Positions 26,341 to 33,724 of a stretch of 64,000 nucleotides of DNA are shown here, in pieces. Position 1 is the first letter of the stretch. Each line of letters opens with the position of its first letter. The stretch is from assembly GCF_900109615.1 (NCBI RefSeq), contig NZ_FOIX01000001.1:434001-498000 (forward strand). Direction: 5' to 3'. The DNA comes from Kaistella antarctica. Its GTDB lineage: Bacteria; Bacteroidota; Bacteroidia; Flavobacteriales; Weeksellaceae. The notes under the pieces are model-generated. The model searched no databases and had not been told where the DNA came from. It worked only from the letters and a program-made list of their open reading frames with translations. The position numbers and the translations under genes were made by a program.

Positions 26341-27192
26341 ATGGCATTCGACTGGTTTAAAAGGAAAACACAGAACATTACAACTTCTACTGAGGATAAA
26401 AAAGACGTTCCCAAAGGGCTTTGGCATCAAACGATGACTGGGAAAGTCATCGAACATGAAGAGTTGAAAGCTAATAATTATGTGTCTCCCGAAGATGGTT
26501 TTCACGTAAGAATCGGTAGTAGGGAATTCTTCTCCATTCTTTTTGATGAAAATAAATTTACTGAACTCGACGCCAATGTTGAAAGTGTAGATATGTTGAA
26601 TTTTAAAGACACCAAATCTTACACCGACCGTTTAAAAGAAGTGAAAGCCAAAACGAAATTAATCGATTCGATCCGAAATGCAGTTGGTACTGTTAATGGC
26701 GAAAAGATGGTTATTTCCTGTATGGACTTTAGTTTTATCGGTGGATCTTTAGGTTCTGTAATGGGCGAAAAAATCCGTCGTGCGGTGGATTATTGTATCG
26801 CAAACAAACTCCCGTATATGATAATTTGTCAGTCAGGTGGTGCAAGAATGCAGGAAGCAACATATTCTTTAATGCAATTGGCTAAAGTTCAGTCTAAGTT
26901 AGCACAACTTTCAGAAGCTGGCTTATTGTACATTGCATATTTGTGTGATCCTACTTTTGGTGGAATCACGGCTTCATTCGCGATGACTGCGGATATTATC
27001 ATGGCAGAGCCAGGAGCTTTAATCGGTTTCGCCGGACCGCGAGTTATTCGTGAAACCATTGGTAAAGATTTACCAGAAGGCTTCCAAACATCGGAGTTCT
27101 TGCAAGAGAAAGGTTTCGTAGACTTCATCGTTAAAAGAACAGAGATCAAGGACAAAGTTTCAAAAACAGTTCGACTATTGGTACACGCTTAA
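26341..27192 (+). CDS. accD: Acetyl-CoA carboxylase carboxyltransferase subunit beta
   Basis: 283-aa subunit that, with AccA, transfers CO2 from biotin to acetyl-CoA in fatty acid synthesis. The start [58 protein letters not shown] and the oxyanion region [14 protein letters not shown] are all characteristic. The N-terminal four-cysteine zinc finger of E. coli AccD is not present: the matching region has no CxxC pairs. This is usual among flavobacterial homologues to my knowledge. Confidence 0.96.
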   Translation: MAFDWFKRKTQNITTSTEDKKDVPKGLWHQTMTGKVIEHEELKANNYVSPEDGFHVRIGSREFFSILFDENKFTELDANVESVDMLNFKDTKSYTDRLKEVKAKTKLIDSIRNAVGTVNGEKMVISCMDFSFIGGSLGSVMGEKIRRAVDYCIANKLPYMIICQSGGARMQEATYSLMQLAKVQSKLAQLSEAGLLYIAYLCDPTFGGITASFAMTADIIMAEPGALIGFAGPRVIRETIGKDLPEGFQTSEFLQEKGFVDFIVKRTEIKDKVSKTVRLLVHA

Positions 27193-27211
27193 AAGATTTG
27201 AATTAATATTA

Positions 27212-27246
27212 AAATCTCACCTCATTGGAGGTGGGATTTCTTTTTT
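27212..27246 (+). terminator. Rho-independent terminator of accD
   Basis: Stem AAATCTCACCTC / GAGGTGGGATTT (one mismatch) with a 4-nt ATTG loop and a T run that ends at the ATG of the next gene. Confidence 0.88.
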
Positions 27247-27753
27247 ATGAGAAACATCAAAATCATATTTAATACCTTAAGATCCTTAAGTTTCGACAAA
27301 ATAATGAAACTTTTACGGTTGACACTTCCGCATCCTTTATTTTCAATAATGGGATTTTATGCGACTTTAAAAAGTTTTACTTTGGCTCAAAAGCACTTTC
27401 CAAAAACTCATTCTAACAATGGAGTCGGAAATGCTTTTCGCCATTCGCTCTGGACTTGCTTGATTATGATGTATTGCTGCAAAATTTCTTCGCCCAAAAA
27501 AGCTTTGGCTTACTGCAAAGAAATGACCGATTTACACGAAGAGCTTTTCCCAAATGAGCCTCTCGAAACGAAAATGGATCTGCATAACAACCAAGTCGGC
27601 ATGGATTACTTCATGCAATTACTTCCTGGCGTTCACCGACAGTTTTTTGAAACAAGTTTTTTTGTTAAGGATTTGATTACCAAAACCAAAACTGCAAAAA
27701 TCCTTAAAAGTCTAGATGATGATTTTAAAGACGAACTGGTTTATCTAACCTAA
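27247..27753 (+). CDS. DUF6973 domain-containing protein
   Basis: 168-aa protein. The conserved core is NNGVGNAFRHSLWTCLI (about 58-74), then DLHEELFP and MDLHNNQVGMDYF (about 118-130). The His and Asp residues in these motifs look like a metal site, as in the DUF6973 family of unknown function. The first ATG abuts the T run of the accD terminator and has no ribosome-binding site; an internal Met at 27304 is an alternative start. No signal peptide. Confidence 0.78.
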   Translation: MRNIKIIFNTLRSLSFDKIMKLLRLTLPHPLFSIMGFYATLKSFTLAQKHFPKTHSNNGVGNAFRHSLWTCLIMMYCCKISSPKKALAYCKEMTDLHEELFPNEPLETKMDLHNNQVGMDYFMQLLPGVHRQFFETSFFVKDLITKTKTAKILKSLDDDFKDELVYLT

Positions 27754-27779
27754 AAAAAACCCCGACCAAAGCCGAGGTT
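27752..27779 (-). terminator. Terminator of the HGQPxHRC lipoprotein gene
   Basis: On the minus strand: stem AACCTCGGC / GTCGGGGTT (with G-U pairs), loop TTTG, then eight T. It overlaps the 3' end of the convergent DUF6973 gene spacer. Confidence 0.8.
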
Positions 27780-27845
27780 GTTTTAATAATCGAATTCAAG
27801 TACAAATATTTATAATTCTGACTTCCCTATTTTAAATTCTTTCCT

Positions 27846-28316
27846 TTAAGTTAATGGAGCACCAACTTCTAAATCACAACGGTGATGAGGTTGGCCATGT
27901 GCTGGATTATTAGCTGGTTTTGGACCATTTGCCTGCACGGGTGCGACTGCTGGAGCCAAAGAAGGCGAAATTGGATTGGTGTTGAAACTGCTGTTTGCAG
28001 AACTTTGCTGTGGCATCACTTGCGGTGCTGCATTTTGTGGCGGCGCACTATCAATCAGAGCTCCAACTGGAATCTCGCAACGGTGATAAGGTTGACCATG
28101 TTCTGGATTTAATGCTGGCTTATCAGCAGAACTTTTGGCAGCAATTGCTGTAGCATCTTGAGAAACCAATTCTCCATTTGTAGAGATCTGAGCATCAACT
28201 TTCGTTGAATCATTCATTTGACTTGCAACTGCGGCAGTTTCTGTTGAAGATGCCTCTTTTTTGTCGCACGAATAAAGAAGGGCAGCACTGGCTATTAATA
28301 AAGGTAATATTCTCAT
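27846..28316 (-). CDS. Lipoprotein with two HGQPxHRC motifs
   Basis: 156-aa predicted lipoprotein. The start is the ATG of MRILPLLIASAALLYSC, with the lipobox LYSC and lipidated Cys17; a TTG further upstream would add six residues. After a low-complexity Ala/Ser/Gln/Pro linker there are two copies of the motif NPxHGQPxHRC(E/D)xxVGA, at about 70-86 and 137-153. Each offers two His and one Cys, so metal binding is plausible. Such motifs recur in small Bacteroidota exported proteins, but I know of no assigned function. It is the last gene after the HMA-TonB receptor and the Cys-rich gene. Confidence 0.72.
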   Translation of the reverse strand: MRILPLLIASAALLYSCDKKEASSTETAAVASQMNDSTKVDAQISTNGELVSQDATAIAAKSSADKPALNPEHGQPYHRCEIPVGALIDSAPPQNAAPQVMPQQSSANSSFNTNPISPSLAPAVAPVQANGPKPANNPAHGQPHHRCDLEVGAPLT

Positions 28317-28349
28317 GTTTTCTATTTTTTTCAAAAGTAAGAAATTTAT

Positions 28350-31022
28350 TTAGAACTTAAAGTCCAACCCGAAATACACATTGGCTCCCATAATCGGTGC
28401 GTAAACCATTCCCGCGTCAAAATAATTTCCGAAAGGATTTTGTACATCAATAATCGGATTGTTTTGAGTGTAGCCTAATAAGTTTTCACCACCAACATAA
28501 GCGCGGATGTTTTTATTAAAGTTTCTTGAAATCTGTGCATTGAGTGTGGAATAGCTTTTCGAGAATTCTGGCAATCTGTATTCTAAAGGATTAGAATTCA
28601 AGTTTGGAAGTTTCTGCTTTCCAATTAATTGAAGCGTGGTGTCGATATTCCAAAAGGCGCCTTTGTCCGTTTTGTCGGTAGAATAAGAGGCGTTGAAAAA
28701 CCCTCTGTTTTTCGGCATAAAAGGAATTTCTCTTTTACCTCCAAGAAATTCTGCCTGCACATCATAATATTTGTAAGCTAGTCTCAGTTCTAGATTCTTT
28801 GCTGGGGCAAAATCCAACTGGGTTTGGAAACTGTTCGCAAATGATTCACCTTCTAAATTATAAAAAACAAGTTTCTGTGGAGAAATATCTAAATCTGCCA
28901 AAACCTGATTTTGGAAATCTGTTCTAAAGAAATCTGCTACTAAAGTCGCTTTTCTATTGAATAATTTAAACTCCTGTTGCACACTTGCTCCGTAATTCCA
29001 GGCGATCTCAGGTTTTAGGTCGTAGATTTTTCCTCCATTTCCTAAAATTTCGATTTGTCGGTTCGATCCAAAATATTGCTGACTTTCGGCAAAAACATTG
29101 GCCGTTCTAAAACCTCTTCCGGCTGAAAGACGTAGAATTGTTTTGTCGGTTACATCATATTTAAAGTTTAAACGTGGCGTAAATTGGGTCCCAGCCAGAT
29201 TATGAAAATCCGTTCTTGCTCCCGCAACCAAAGTATATTTTAATCCTGTCAAAGTATATTCGAAGAACACTCCAGGAACGGTTTCTGTTCTTTTATAATT
29301 TTGAGTCAAATAATCTTCATCATATTGATCATAGAGAAAACTTGCTCCAGTTTTAAACTTATTGTTTGAATTTCCAATAATACTTTCAAAAACTAAGTTG
29401 GAGTAGAACGTGTTTTGATTTCCCCAATAATTTCTATTTCCGAAGAAGCTGTCTTGTTGATGGGTCGTAAACTGGTTCATCCAACCAATACTCTGGTAAG
29501 GTTTATCTTTAAAGACGTAACCCGTTTTATTCCAAATTTCAAATCTGGAAAGATCAATTCCGACGCCGTAAGCAGTTTGTTTAGAACGGTCAATTTTCTT
29601 ATCAAAAGTAGTTTGTCCGCCAAATCTTTGATCTTTCACAAAACTAATTCCGAAATGCGTTCCTAATCCAGAATGATCTAAATCATTATAATTTAAAAGA
29701 TAAGCCGCGTTAATTTGATTTCCTGTCGGTTGATCTAAAAAACCATCATCATTAGAATCAGTTTTACTTAAAGTGGCATTTCCATGAAGTAAAACCGATT
29801 GGTTCCAATGTTCATTGAGTTGCGTCGTAGAAGTGATATTGGTTTCTACTCTCCCATGAACATCACCGAAAAAGTTGATTGATGTTTCAGGATTATCGTT
29901 GGCTTTTAAAAGTTCGGTATTGATTTGTCCCGTGATGCTTTCGTAACCGTTAACCACTGTACTTCCTCCTTTTGTCAGTTGAATTCCACCAATCCATCTC
30001 CCGGGAATTAAATTCAGACCATAAGGTGCAGCCAATCCACGAATTGATGGCAAAAGTTCTTTGGTCAAAGAAGTATATTTTTGATCTAAACCCAACATCT
30101 TCAATTGCTTGGTTCCTGTTACCGCATTGGTAAATGAAACATCTACCGTTGCATTGGTTTCGAAACTTTCAGATAAATTACAGCAAGCTGCTTTTAATAA
30201 TTCTTTACCTCCGATATTAAAGGTTAAGCCGGTTTCTTTTTTGCTTAAAGCTGTAGCGTCTGCTAACCTAATCAATCTCACTTCCTCAATTGATTTGTCG
30301 AAATGATCAGCGTGTTGTGAGAAATCTTTTTTCGGCGCTGCTGATTCTGCTTCGTCATCGTGAACCAAATCACTTTTTACGCCTAGTGGTAATTCTCGGT
30401 CGTACAAACAACATCCTGGTAGATTCTTATACGTATCATCGGTAGAGGTGAATTTTTCATTATCATGGCCGACATCTGCAATTTTCTTTAAGATTAGGTC
30501 TGCAGAAGTTTTCGCAGGATCAAAATTTAAGGTAACCATCTGGGTATTTGAATCCCAACTTGAGGAATCAGCACCAGCACTTGTAGCGGCTTTCTCGATT
30601 CGCGATTTACAAGAACTGCAGTTTCCGCGTACGAAAAATTGATTGTCTTGCTTTACAGGTTGTTCTGTAATTGCTGTTTTCAGAAAAGAGGGTTCTCTTT
30701 CGTACAAACAACATCCAGGTAATTGATCATAGGTTTGAGTTGGTGCAGAATAAAGTTCATTATCATGGCCAACTTCTGCAATTTGCTTTAGAATTTGATC
30801 TGATGAAGTTTTATCAGCATCAAATTCGATGTCGAGCTTTTGAGTGGTGGCATTCCAGTTCGCGGTTTTTGCTCCCGTTTTTTTGGCGGAGGTTTCAATT
30901 CTATCTTTACACATCCCACATTCACCTTTTACAAGAAAGGTGGATTTAGTAGTGGTTTGAGCGAATAAGAAAGAAGTAAATAATAGGGAAAATAAGCAAA
31001 GACTTTTTAACAAAGTTTTCAT
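28350..31022 (-). CDS. TonB-dependent receptor with two N-terminal HMA domains
   Basis: 890-aa outer-membrane receptor. The start is the ATG of MKTLLKSLCLFSLLF (signal peptide about 1-22). Two heavy-metal-associated-like domains follow at about 27-110 and 128-210, with GECGMC (Cys35, Cys38) and GNCSSC (Cys135, Cys138); each is followed by an identical-style LPGCCLY(E/D)RE tail (CysCys at 104-105 and 204-205). After a linker come the plug (KAACCNLSESFETNATVDVS, PSIRGLAAPYGLNLIPGRWIGGIQLTKGG) and the 22-strand barrel, ending in GLDFKF with a C-terminal Phe. HMA domains bind copper and similar soft metals, so import or sensing of a metal or metallophore is inferred. Confidence 0.87.
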   Translation of the reverse strand: MKTLLKSLCLFSLLFTSFLFAQTTTKSTFLVKGECGMCKDRIETSAKKTGAKTANWNATTQKLDIEFDADKTSSDQILKQIAEVGHDNELYSAPTQTYDQLPGCCLYEREPSFLKTAITEQPVKQDNQFFVRGNCSSCKSRIEKAATSAGADSSSWDSNTQMVTLNFDPAKTSADLILKKIADVGHDNEKFTSTDDTYKNLPGCCLYDRELPLGVKSDLVHDDEAESAAPKKDFSQHADHFDKSIEEVRLIRLADATALSKKETGLTFNIGGKELLKAACCNLSESFETNATVDVSFTNAVTGTKQLKMLGLDQKYTSLTKELLPSIRGLAAPYGLNLIPGRWIGGIQLTKGGSTVVNGYESITGQINTELLKANDNPETSINFFGDVHGRVETNITSTTQLNEHWNQSVLLHGNATLSKTDSNDDGFLDQPTGNQINAAYLLNYNDLDHSGLGTHFGISFVKDQRFGGQTTFDKKIDRSKQTAYGVGIDLSRFEIWNKTGYVFKDKPYQSIGWMNQFTTHQQDSFFGNRNYWGNQNTFYSNLVFESIIGNSNNKFKTGASFLYDQYDEDYLTQNYKRTETVPGVFFEYTLTGLKYTLVAGARTDFHNLAGTQFTPRLNFKYDVTDKTILRLSAGRGFRTANVFAESQQYFGSNRQIEILGNGGKIYDLKPEIAWNYGASVQQEFKLFNRKATLVADFFRTDFQNQVLADLDISPQKLVFYNLEGESFANSFQTQLDFAPAKNLELRLAYKYYDVQAEFLGGKREIPFMPKNRGFFNASYSTDKTDKGAFWNIDTTLQLIGKQKLPNLNSNPLEYRLPEFSKSYSTLNAQISRNFNKNIRAYVGGENLLGYTQNNPIIDVQNPFGNYFDAGMVYAPIMGANVYFGLDFKF

Positions 31023-31091
31023 TTTTAAAAATAAGTTAATTAACAAAATAAGGTTGCCAAAAGAACATTCTTTTAGCTGTAATCTAAGGTG

Positions 31092-31463
31092 TTAACCTGT
31101 TTTAGGCGGTTGCCAAATATTTTGAAAATTTGAAGAAAAGTAAAAATTTCCGTACTCGAAAGTGAGCGTTTTTTCGAACAAATGCTGACTTGAAGTTTGG
31201 CTAATTTCTGGTGAAAGATAATTCATCACAAAATGAACCGTGCAAGAATGACATTGCGTACAATCGTCAGTGCAATTGTTTTTCTCGGATTCTTTACTGG
31301 AGTTTTCAGTATGGCAAGATTGGGTCTGTTCCTTCTGGCAACACTCATCATTGCTCATTTGATCGCAACATTCAATCACACTTTGTGCAAATACCATCTG
31401 CTTGGGTAGAATAAAAATACTCAACCCAAAAACAATAAAAAATATTTTCAAAGTTCTTGACAT
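31092..31463 (-). CDS. Secreted cysteine-rich protein
   Basis: 123-aa protein with a signal peptide (about 1-27, ending VFAQ). The next 50 residues hold nine cysteines: two CC pairs (32-33, 41-42), Cys50, and CTDDCTQCHSC (64-74), plus His. The C-terminal half is not Cys-rich and ends IWQPPKTG. It lies 69 nt upstream of the HMA-TonB receptor, same strand, so it is probably the first gene of that operon and involved in binding the same metal. No named family recognised. Confidence 0.68.
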   Translation of the reverse strand: MSRTLKIFFIVFGLSIFILPKQMVFAQSVIECCDQMSNDECCQKEQTQSCHTENSSKESEKNNCTDDCTQCHSCTVHFVMNYLSPEISQTSSQHLFEKTLTFEYGNFYFSSNFQNIWQPPKTG

Positions 31464-31470
31464 GCTTTTG

Positions 31471-31478
31471 CAAAAATA
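31471..31478 (-). promoter_or_regulatory. Candidate -7 box of the Cys-rich gene/metal operon
   Basis: TATTTTTG on the minus strand, an exact TAnnTTTG match, ending 7 nt before the start codon, so the transcript would be nearly leaderless. No clear -33 TTG. Confidence 0.4.
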
Positions 31479-31569
31479 ATAAATTAAATCGAAGTAACCT
31501 GATCATCGTTAAATCTTCTTAATTAAAGTTAAAAATTGATCATTCAATCGCTTGATAACTAATTAACTG

Positions 31570-31577
31570 TAATTTTG
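31570..31577 (+). promoter_or_regulatory. Candidate -7 box of the L,D-transpeptidase gene
   Basis: TAATTTTG, an exact TAnnTTTG match, 29 nt before the start codon. A TTG at 31552-31554 gives a 15-nt spacer, shorter than usual. Confidence 0.4.
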
Positions 31578-31606
31578 CACTGTAAAATTATTTAGCACAA
31601 CATTCT

Positions 31607-32371
31607 ATGAAAAAAATCCTTTTTCCCTTAATAACTGTTTTGTTTTTCGCTACTTCTTTTTATAAGATAGAGGATTCTAAGCAAATTATAGCAGAAACAC
31701 CATCAAAAATTCAAGCACAAAATACAGTTCTTTCTATTGAGCCGAAGTCTAATTCAGCTTATGCTGAAGAAATTTACTCCGCACTTGCTTTCGAAAATAG
31801 TAATCAACTCCAACCAGATGTTTTTTCAAAAGCTTTTTTAGGCTTTACCAATCTTAAAAAAGAAGGGAAATTAGATGAAGAGGCACATTTATTGACCATT
31901 TGCGATTTTTCATTGTCATCTGCTCAAAAAAGATTGTGGGTTATTGATCTGAATGAAAAGAAAGTTGTTTTTAATTCTTTGGTCGCACACGGAAAAAATA
32001 CGGGTGAAGAGTTCGCACAGAAATTTTCAAACACAGAAAGTTCTTACCAAAGCAGTCTCGGTTTTTACATCACTGAAACAACATACAGCGGTTCAAACGG
32101 TTATTCATTGAAACTTTTAGGAATGGATTCCGGTTATAATGATGCGGCCTTGCAACGAGCTATAGTAATGCACGGGGCTGATTATGTGAGTGAAGATTTC
32201 ATTAAAAATCAAAAAAGGTTAGGCAGAAGTTGGGGATGCCCTGCGGTGCCAAGAGCGCTGGCAGAACCAATCATCAATACCATAAAAGGTAAAAACTGTC
32301 TCTTCATCTATTATCCTGACAATCAATATTTGTCTAGTTCGAAATGGTTGAAAGTAGAAGAGAATATTTAA
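31607..32371 (+). CDS. Murein L,D-transpeptidase catalytic domain family protein
   Basis: 254-aa exported protein with a signal peptide or N-terminal anchor (about 1-20). The catalytic domain, of the YkuD_2 type, covers about 90-245: CDFSLSSAQKRLWVIDL, a strand with VAHGKNTG, the MHG motif (His189) and GRSWGCPAVP with catalytic Cys211. Such enzymes form or trim 3-3 crosslinks in peptidoglycan or anchor lipoproteins. The exact activity is not known. It shares a divergent 143-nt region with the metal operon and ends at a terminator. Confidence 0.87.
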   Translation: MKKILFPLITVLFFATSFYKIEDSKQIIAETPSKIQAQNTVLSIEPKSNSAYAEEIYSALAFENSNQLQPDVFSKAFLGFTNLKKEGKLDEEAHLLTICDFSLSSAQKRLWVIDLNEKKVVFNSLVAHGKNTGEEFAQKFSNTESSYQSSLGFYITETTYSGSNGYSLKLLGMDSGYNDAALQRAIVMHGADYVSEDFIKNQKRLGRSWGCPAVPRALAEPIINTIKGKNCLFIYYPDNQYLSSSKWLKVEENI

Positions 32372-32384
32372 TTTATCAGCAATC

Positions 32385-32420
32385 AAAAATCCCGGTTAAC
32401 ATTTGCTAACCGGGATTTTT
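32385..32420. terminator. Bidirectional terminator between convergent genes
   Basis: Perfect 14-bp stem AAAAATCCCGGTTA / TAACCGGGATTTTT with an 8-nt loop; A-rich on one side and T-rich on the other. Confidence 0.92.
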
Positions 32421-32427
32421 GTATATT

Positions 32428-33237
32428 TTATTTCAACTCAATCGGATTGTTGTTTTTCTTGATCTGTTCTTTTTGCCGGTCCTCCATTTGTTTTCGCTGG
32501 TTGGGATCCATTTGAATTCTGAATGATCCACCACTGCTACTCAATACTGCAACTGCTGCAGCTGGATCTTTTCGGAATTGCTCTTGTTGTTTTTCGAAAG
32601 CGGTTCTTTTTAAAGGAATGGTAGAACCTCTTTGATCGAAACTGGCAACCTCACTAATTTTTTTCGACTCTTTTAAATCGAAACTGTAATCACCTTTAGA
32701 ATCTTCTACTTTTACAATTAAACCTGGTAATCCTGAGAATTTATAAGGACCATCTTGAAAAGGAACTTCGGAAGTAAACCAAGCATACCAAGTTCGCCCT
32801 CCAAATTGAGTTTCCGCTTTTTGAGTTTTATAGTCACCAATCTTTACAGTCTCAGGAAGGATTTTCCAATCCATCGGTCGGTCTTCTTCGTAGGCATATT
32901 GATCTCTCAGAATTCTTGCTTTGTATAATTTCTTTCCTGTCTTGTAATCCTTTTCAATAATGAAATCCATATTGCTTCGCAAATTCTGCATCTGCGTTCT
33001 ATCAAAATTAAAATTTCCTGTCTGTCTCATTCTTCCCATGATCGAATCTCTTTTCAGGCGATTTTCAGCGTAGAAAATAGAATTTCCGGCGGCGATATCG
33101 AGATTAGCGATTTCAGTTTTTATCGTATTTCGGTCAGTGGAATCTGGCTTCATCGTGACTTGATAAACGAAACGATTTGCTTGCGCAAAAACAATTTGGG
33201 AGCAAATGCCCAAAAAGAGGAGTCCTAATTTTCTCAT
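32428..33237 (-). CDS. GLPGLI family protein
   Basis: 269-aa exported protein (signal peptide about 1-18, ending VFAQ). It contains the family signature: WYAWFTSEVPFQDGPYKF, then SGLPGLIVKVED, near residues 150-175. GLPGLI proteins are common in Bacteroidota and their function is unknown. The C-terminus is rich in Lys/Gln/Glu. It is divergent from the suf operon with a 136-nt shared region. Confidence 0.9.
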   Translation of the reverse strand: MRKLGLLFLGICSQIVFAQANRFVYQVTMKPDSTDRNTIKTEIANLDIAAGNSIFYAENRLKRDSIMGRMRQTGNFNFDRTQMQNLRSNMDFIIEKDYKTGKKLYKARILRDQYAYEEDRPMDWKILPETVKIGDYKTQKAETQFGGRTWYAWFTSEVPFQDGPYKFSGLPGLIVKVEDSKGDYSFDLKESKKISEVASFDQRGSTIPLKRTAFEKQQEQFRKDPAAAVAVLSSSGGSFRIQMDPNQRKQMEDRQKEQIKKNNNPIELK

Positions 33238-33278
33238 TATTTATTGATTTGAATTTTTCTTAAAAGTTAAGTATGACG

Positions 33279-33297
33279 GTCTATTACATTGATAGAC
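33279..33297. promoter_or_regulatory. Candidate operator palindrome upstream of suf
   Basis: GTCTAT, 7 nt, ATAGAC: a 19-bp perfect dyad located 18 nt upstream of the suf -33 element, between the suf promoter and the GLPGLI start. Not recognised as a Fur, PerR or IscR site. Confidence 0.35.
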
Positions 33298-33314
33298 AAA
33301 TATACCGAAGCGAA

Positions 33315-33345
33315 TTTGATATTCATTATATTATTAGTAATTTTG
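33315..33345 (+). promoter_or_regulatory. Promoter of the suf operon
   Basis: TTTG (33315-33318), 19-nt spacer, TAATTTTG (33338-33345): exact match to the Bacteroidota TTTG-N19-TAnnTTTG pattern. The -7 box ends 28 nt before the sufA start. Confidence 0.75.
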
Positions 33346-33373
33346 CAATCTAAATTCAGTCTAAATAAAAACA

Positions 33374-33703
33374 ATGATAAAAGTGAGCGATCATGCAAAA
33401 GAAAAAGCCATTCAGTTAATGACTGAAGATGGTTTCAAACCTTTTGACGATTATATAAGAGTCGGTGTAAAAAGCGGTGGTTGTTCTGGTTTAGAATATG
33501 TTCTGAAATTTGACAATCAAAAAGACGATTCAGATCAGGTTTTTGAAGATAATGGGATTAAAATCATTATCGATAAAAAATCAGTATTATATCTGGCGGG
33601 GACTGTACTTGAATTTTCAGGTGGTTTGAATGGAAAAGGTTTTGTGTTCAACAACCCGAACGCAAACAGAACTTGCGGCTGCGGTGAGAGTTTCTCACTG
33701 TAA
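33374..33703 (+). CDS. sufA: Iron-sulfur cluster assembly A-type protein SufA/IscA
   Basis: 109-aa A-type carrier. The three conserved cysteines are visible: KSGGCSG near residue 37 and CGCGESF at the C-terminus. It receives Fe-S clusters from the SufBCD scaffold and delivers them to apoproteins. First gene of the operon, 21 nt before sufB. Length and motif are normal. Confidence 0.94.
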   Translation: MIKVSDHAKEKAIQLMTEDGFKPFDDYIRVGVKSGGCSGLEYVLKFDNQKDDSDQVFEDNGIKIIIDKKSVLYLAGTVLEFSGGLNGKGFVFNNPNANRTCGCGESFSL

Positions 33704-33724
33704 AACATTTAATTTTTATATAAA

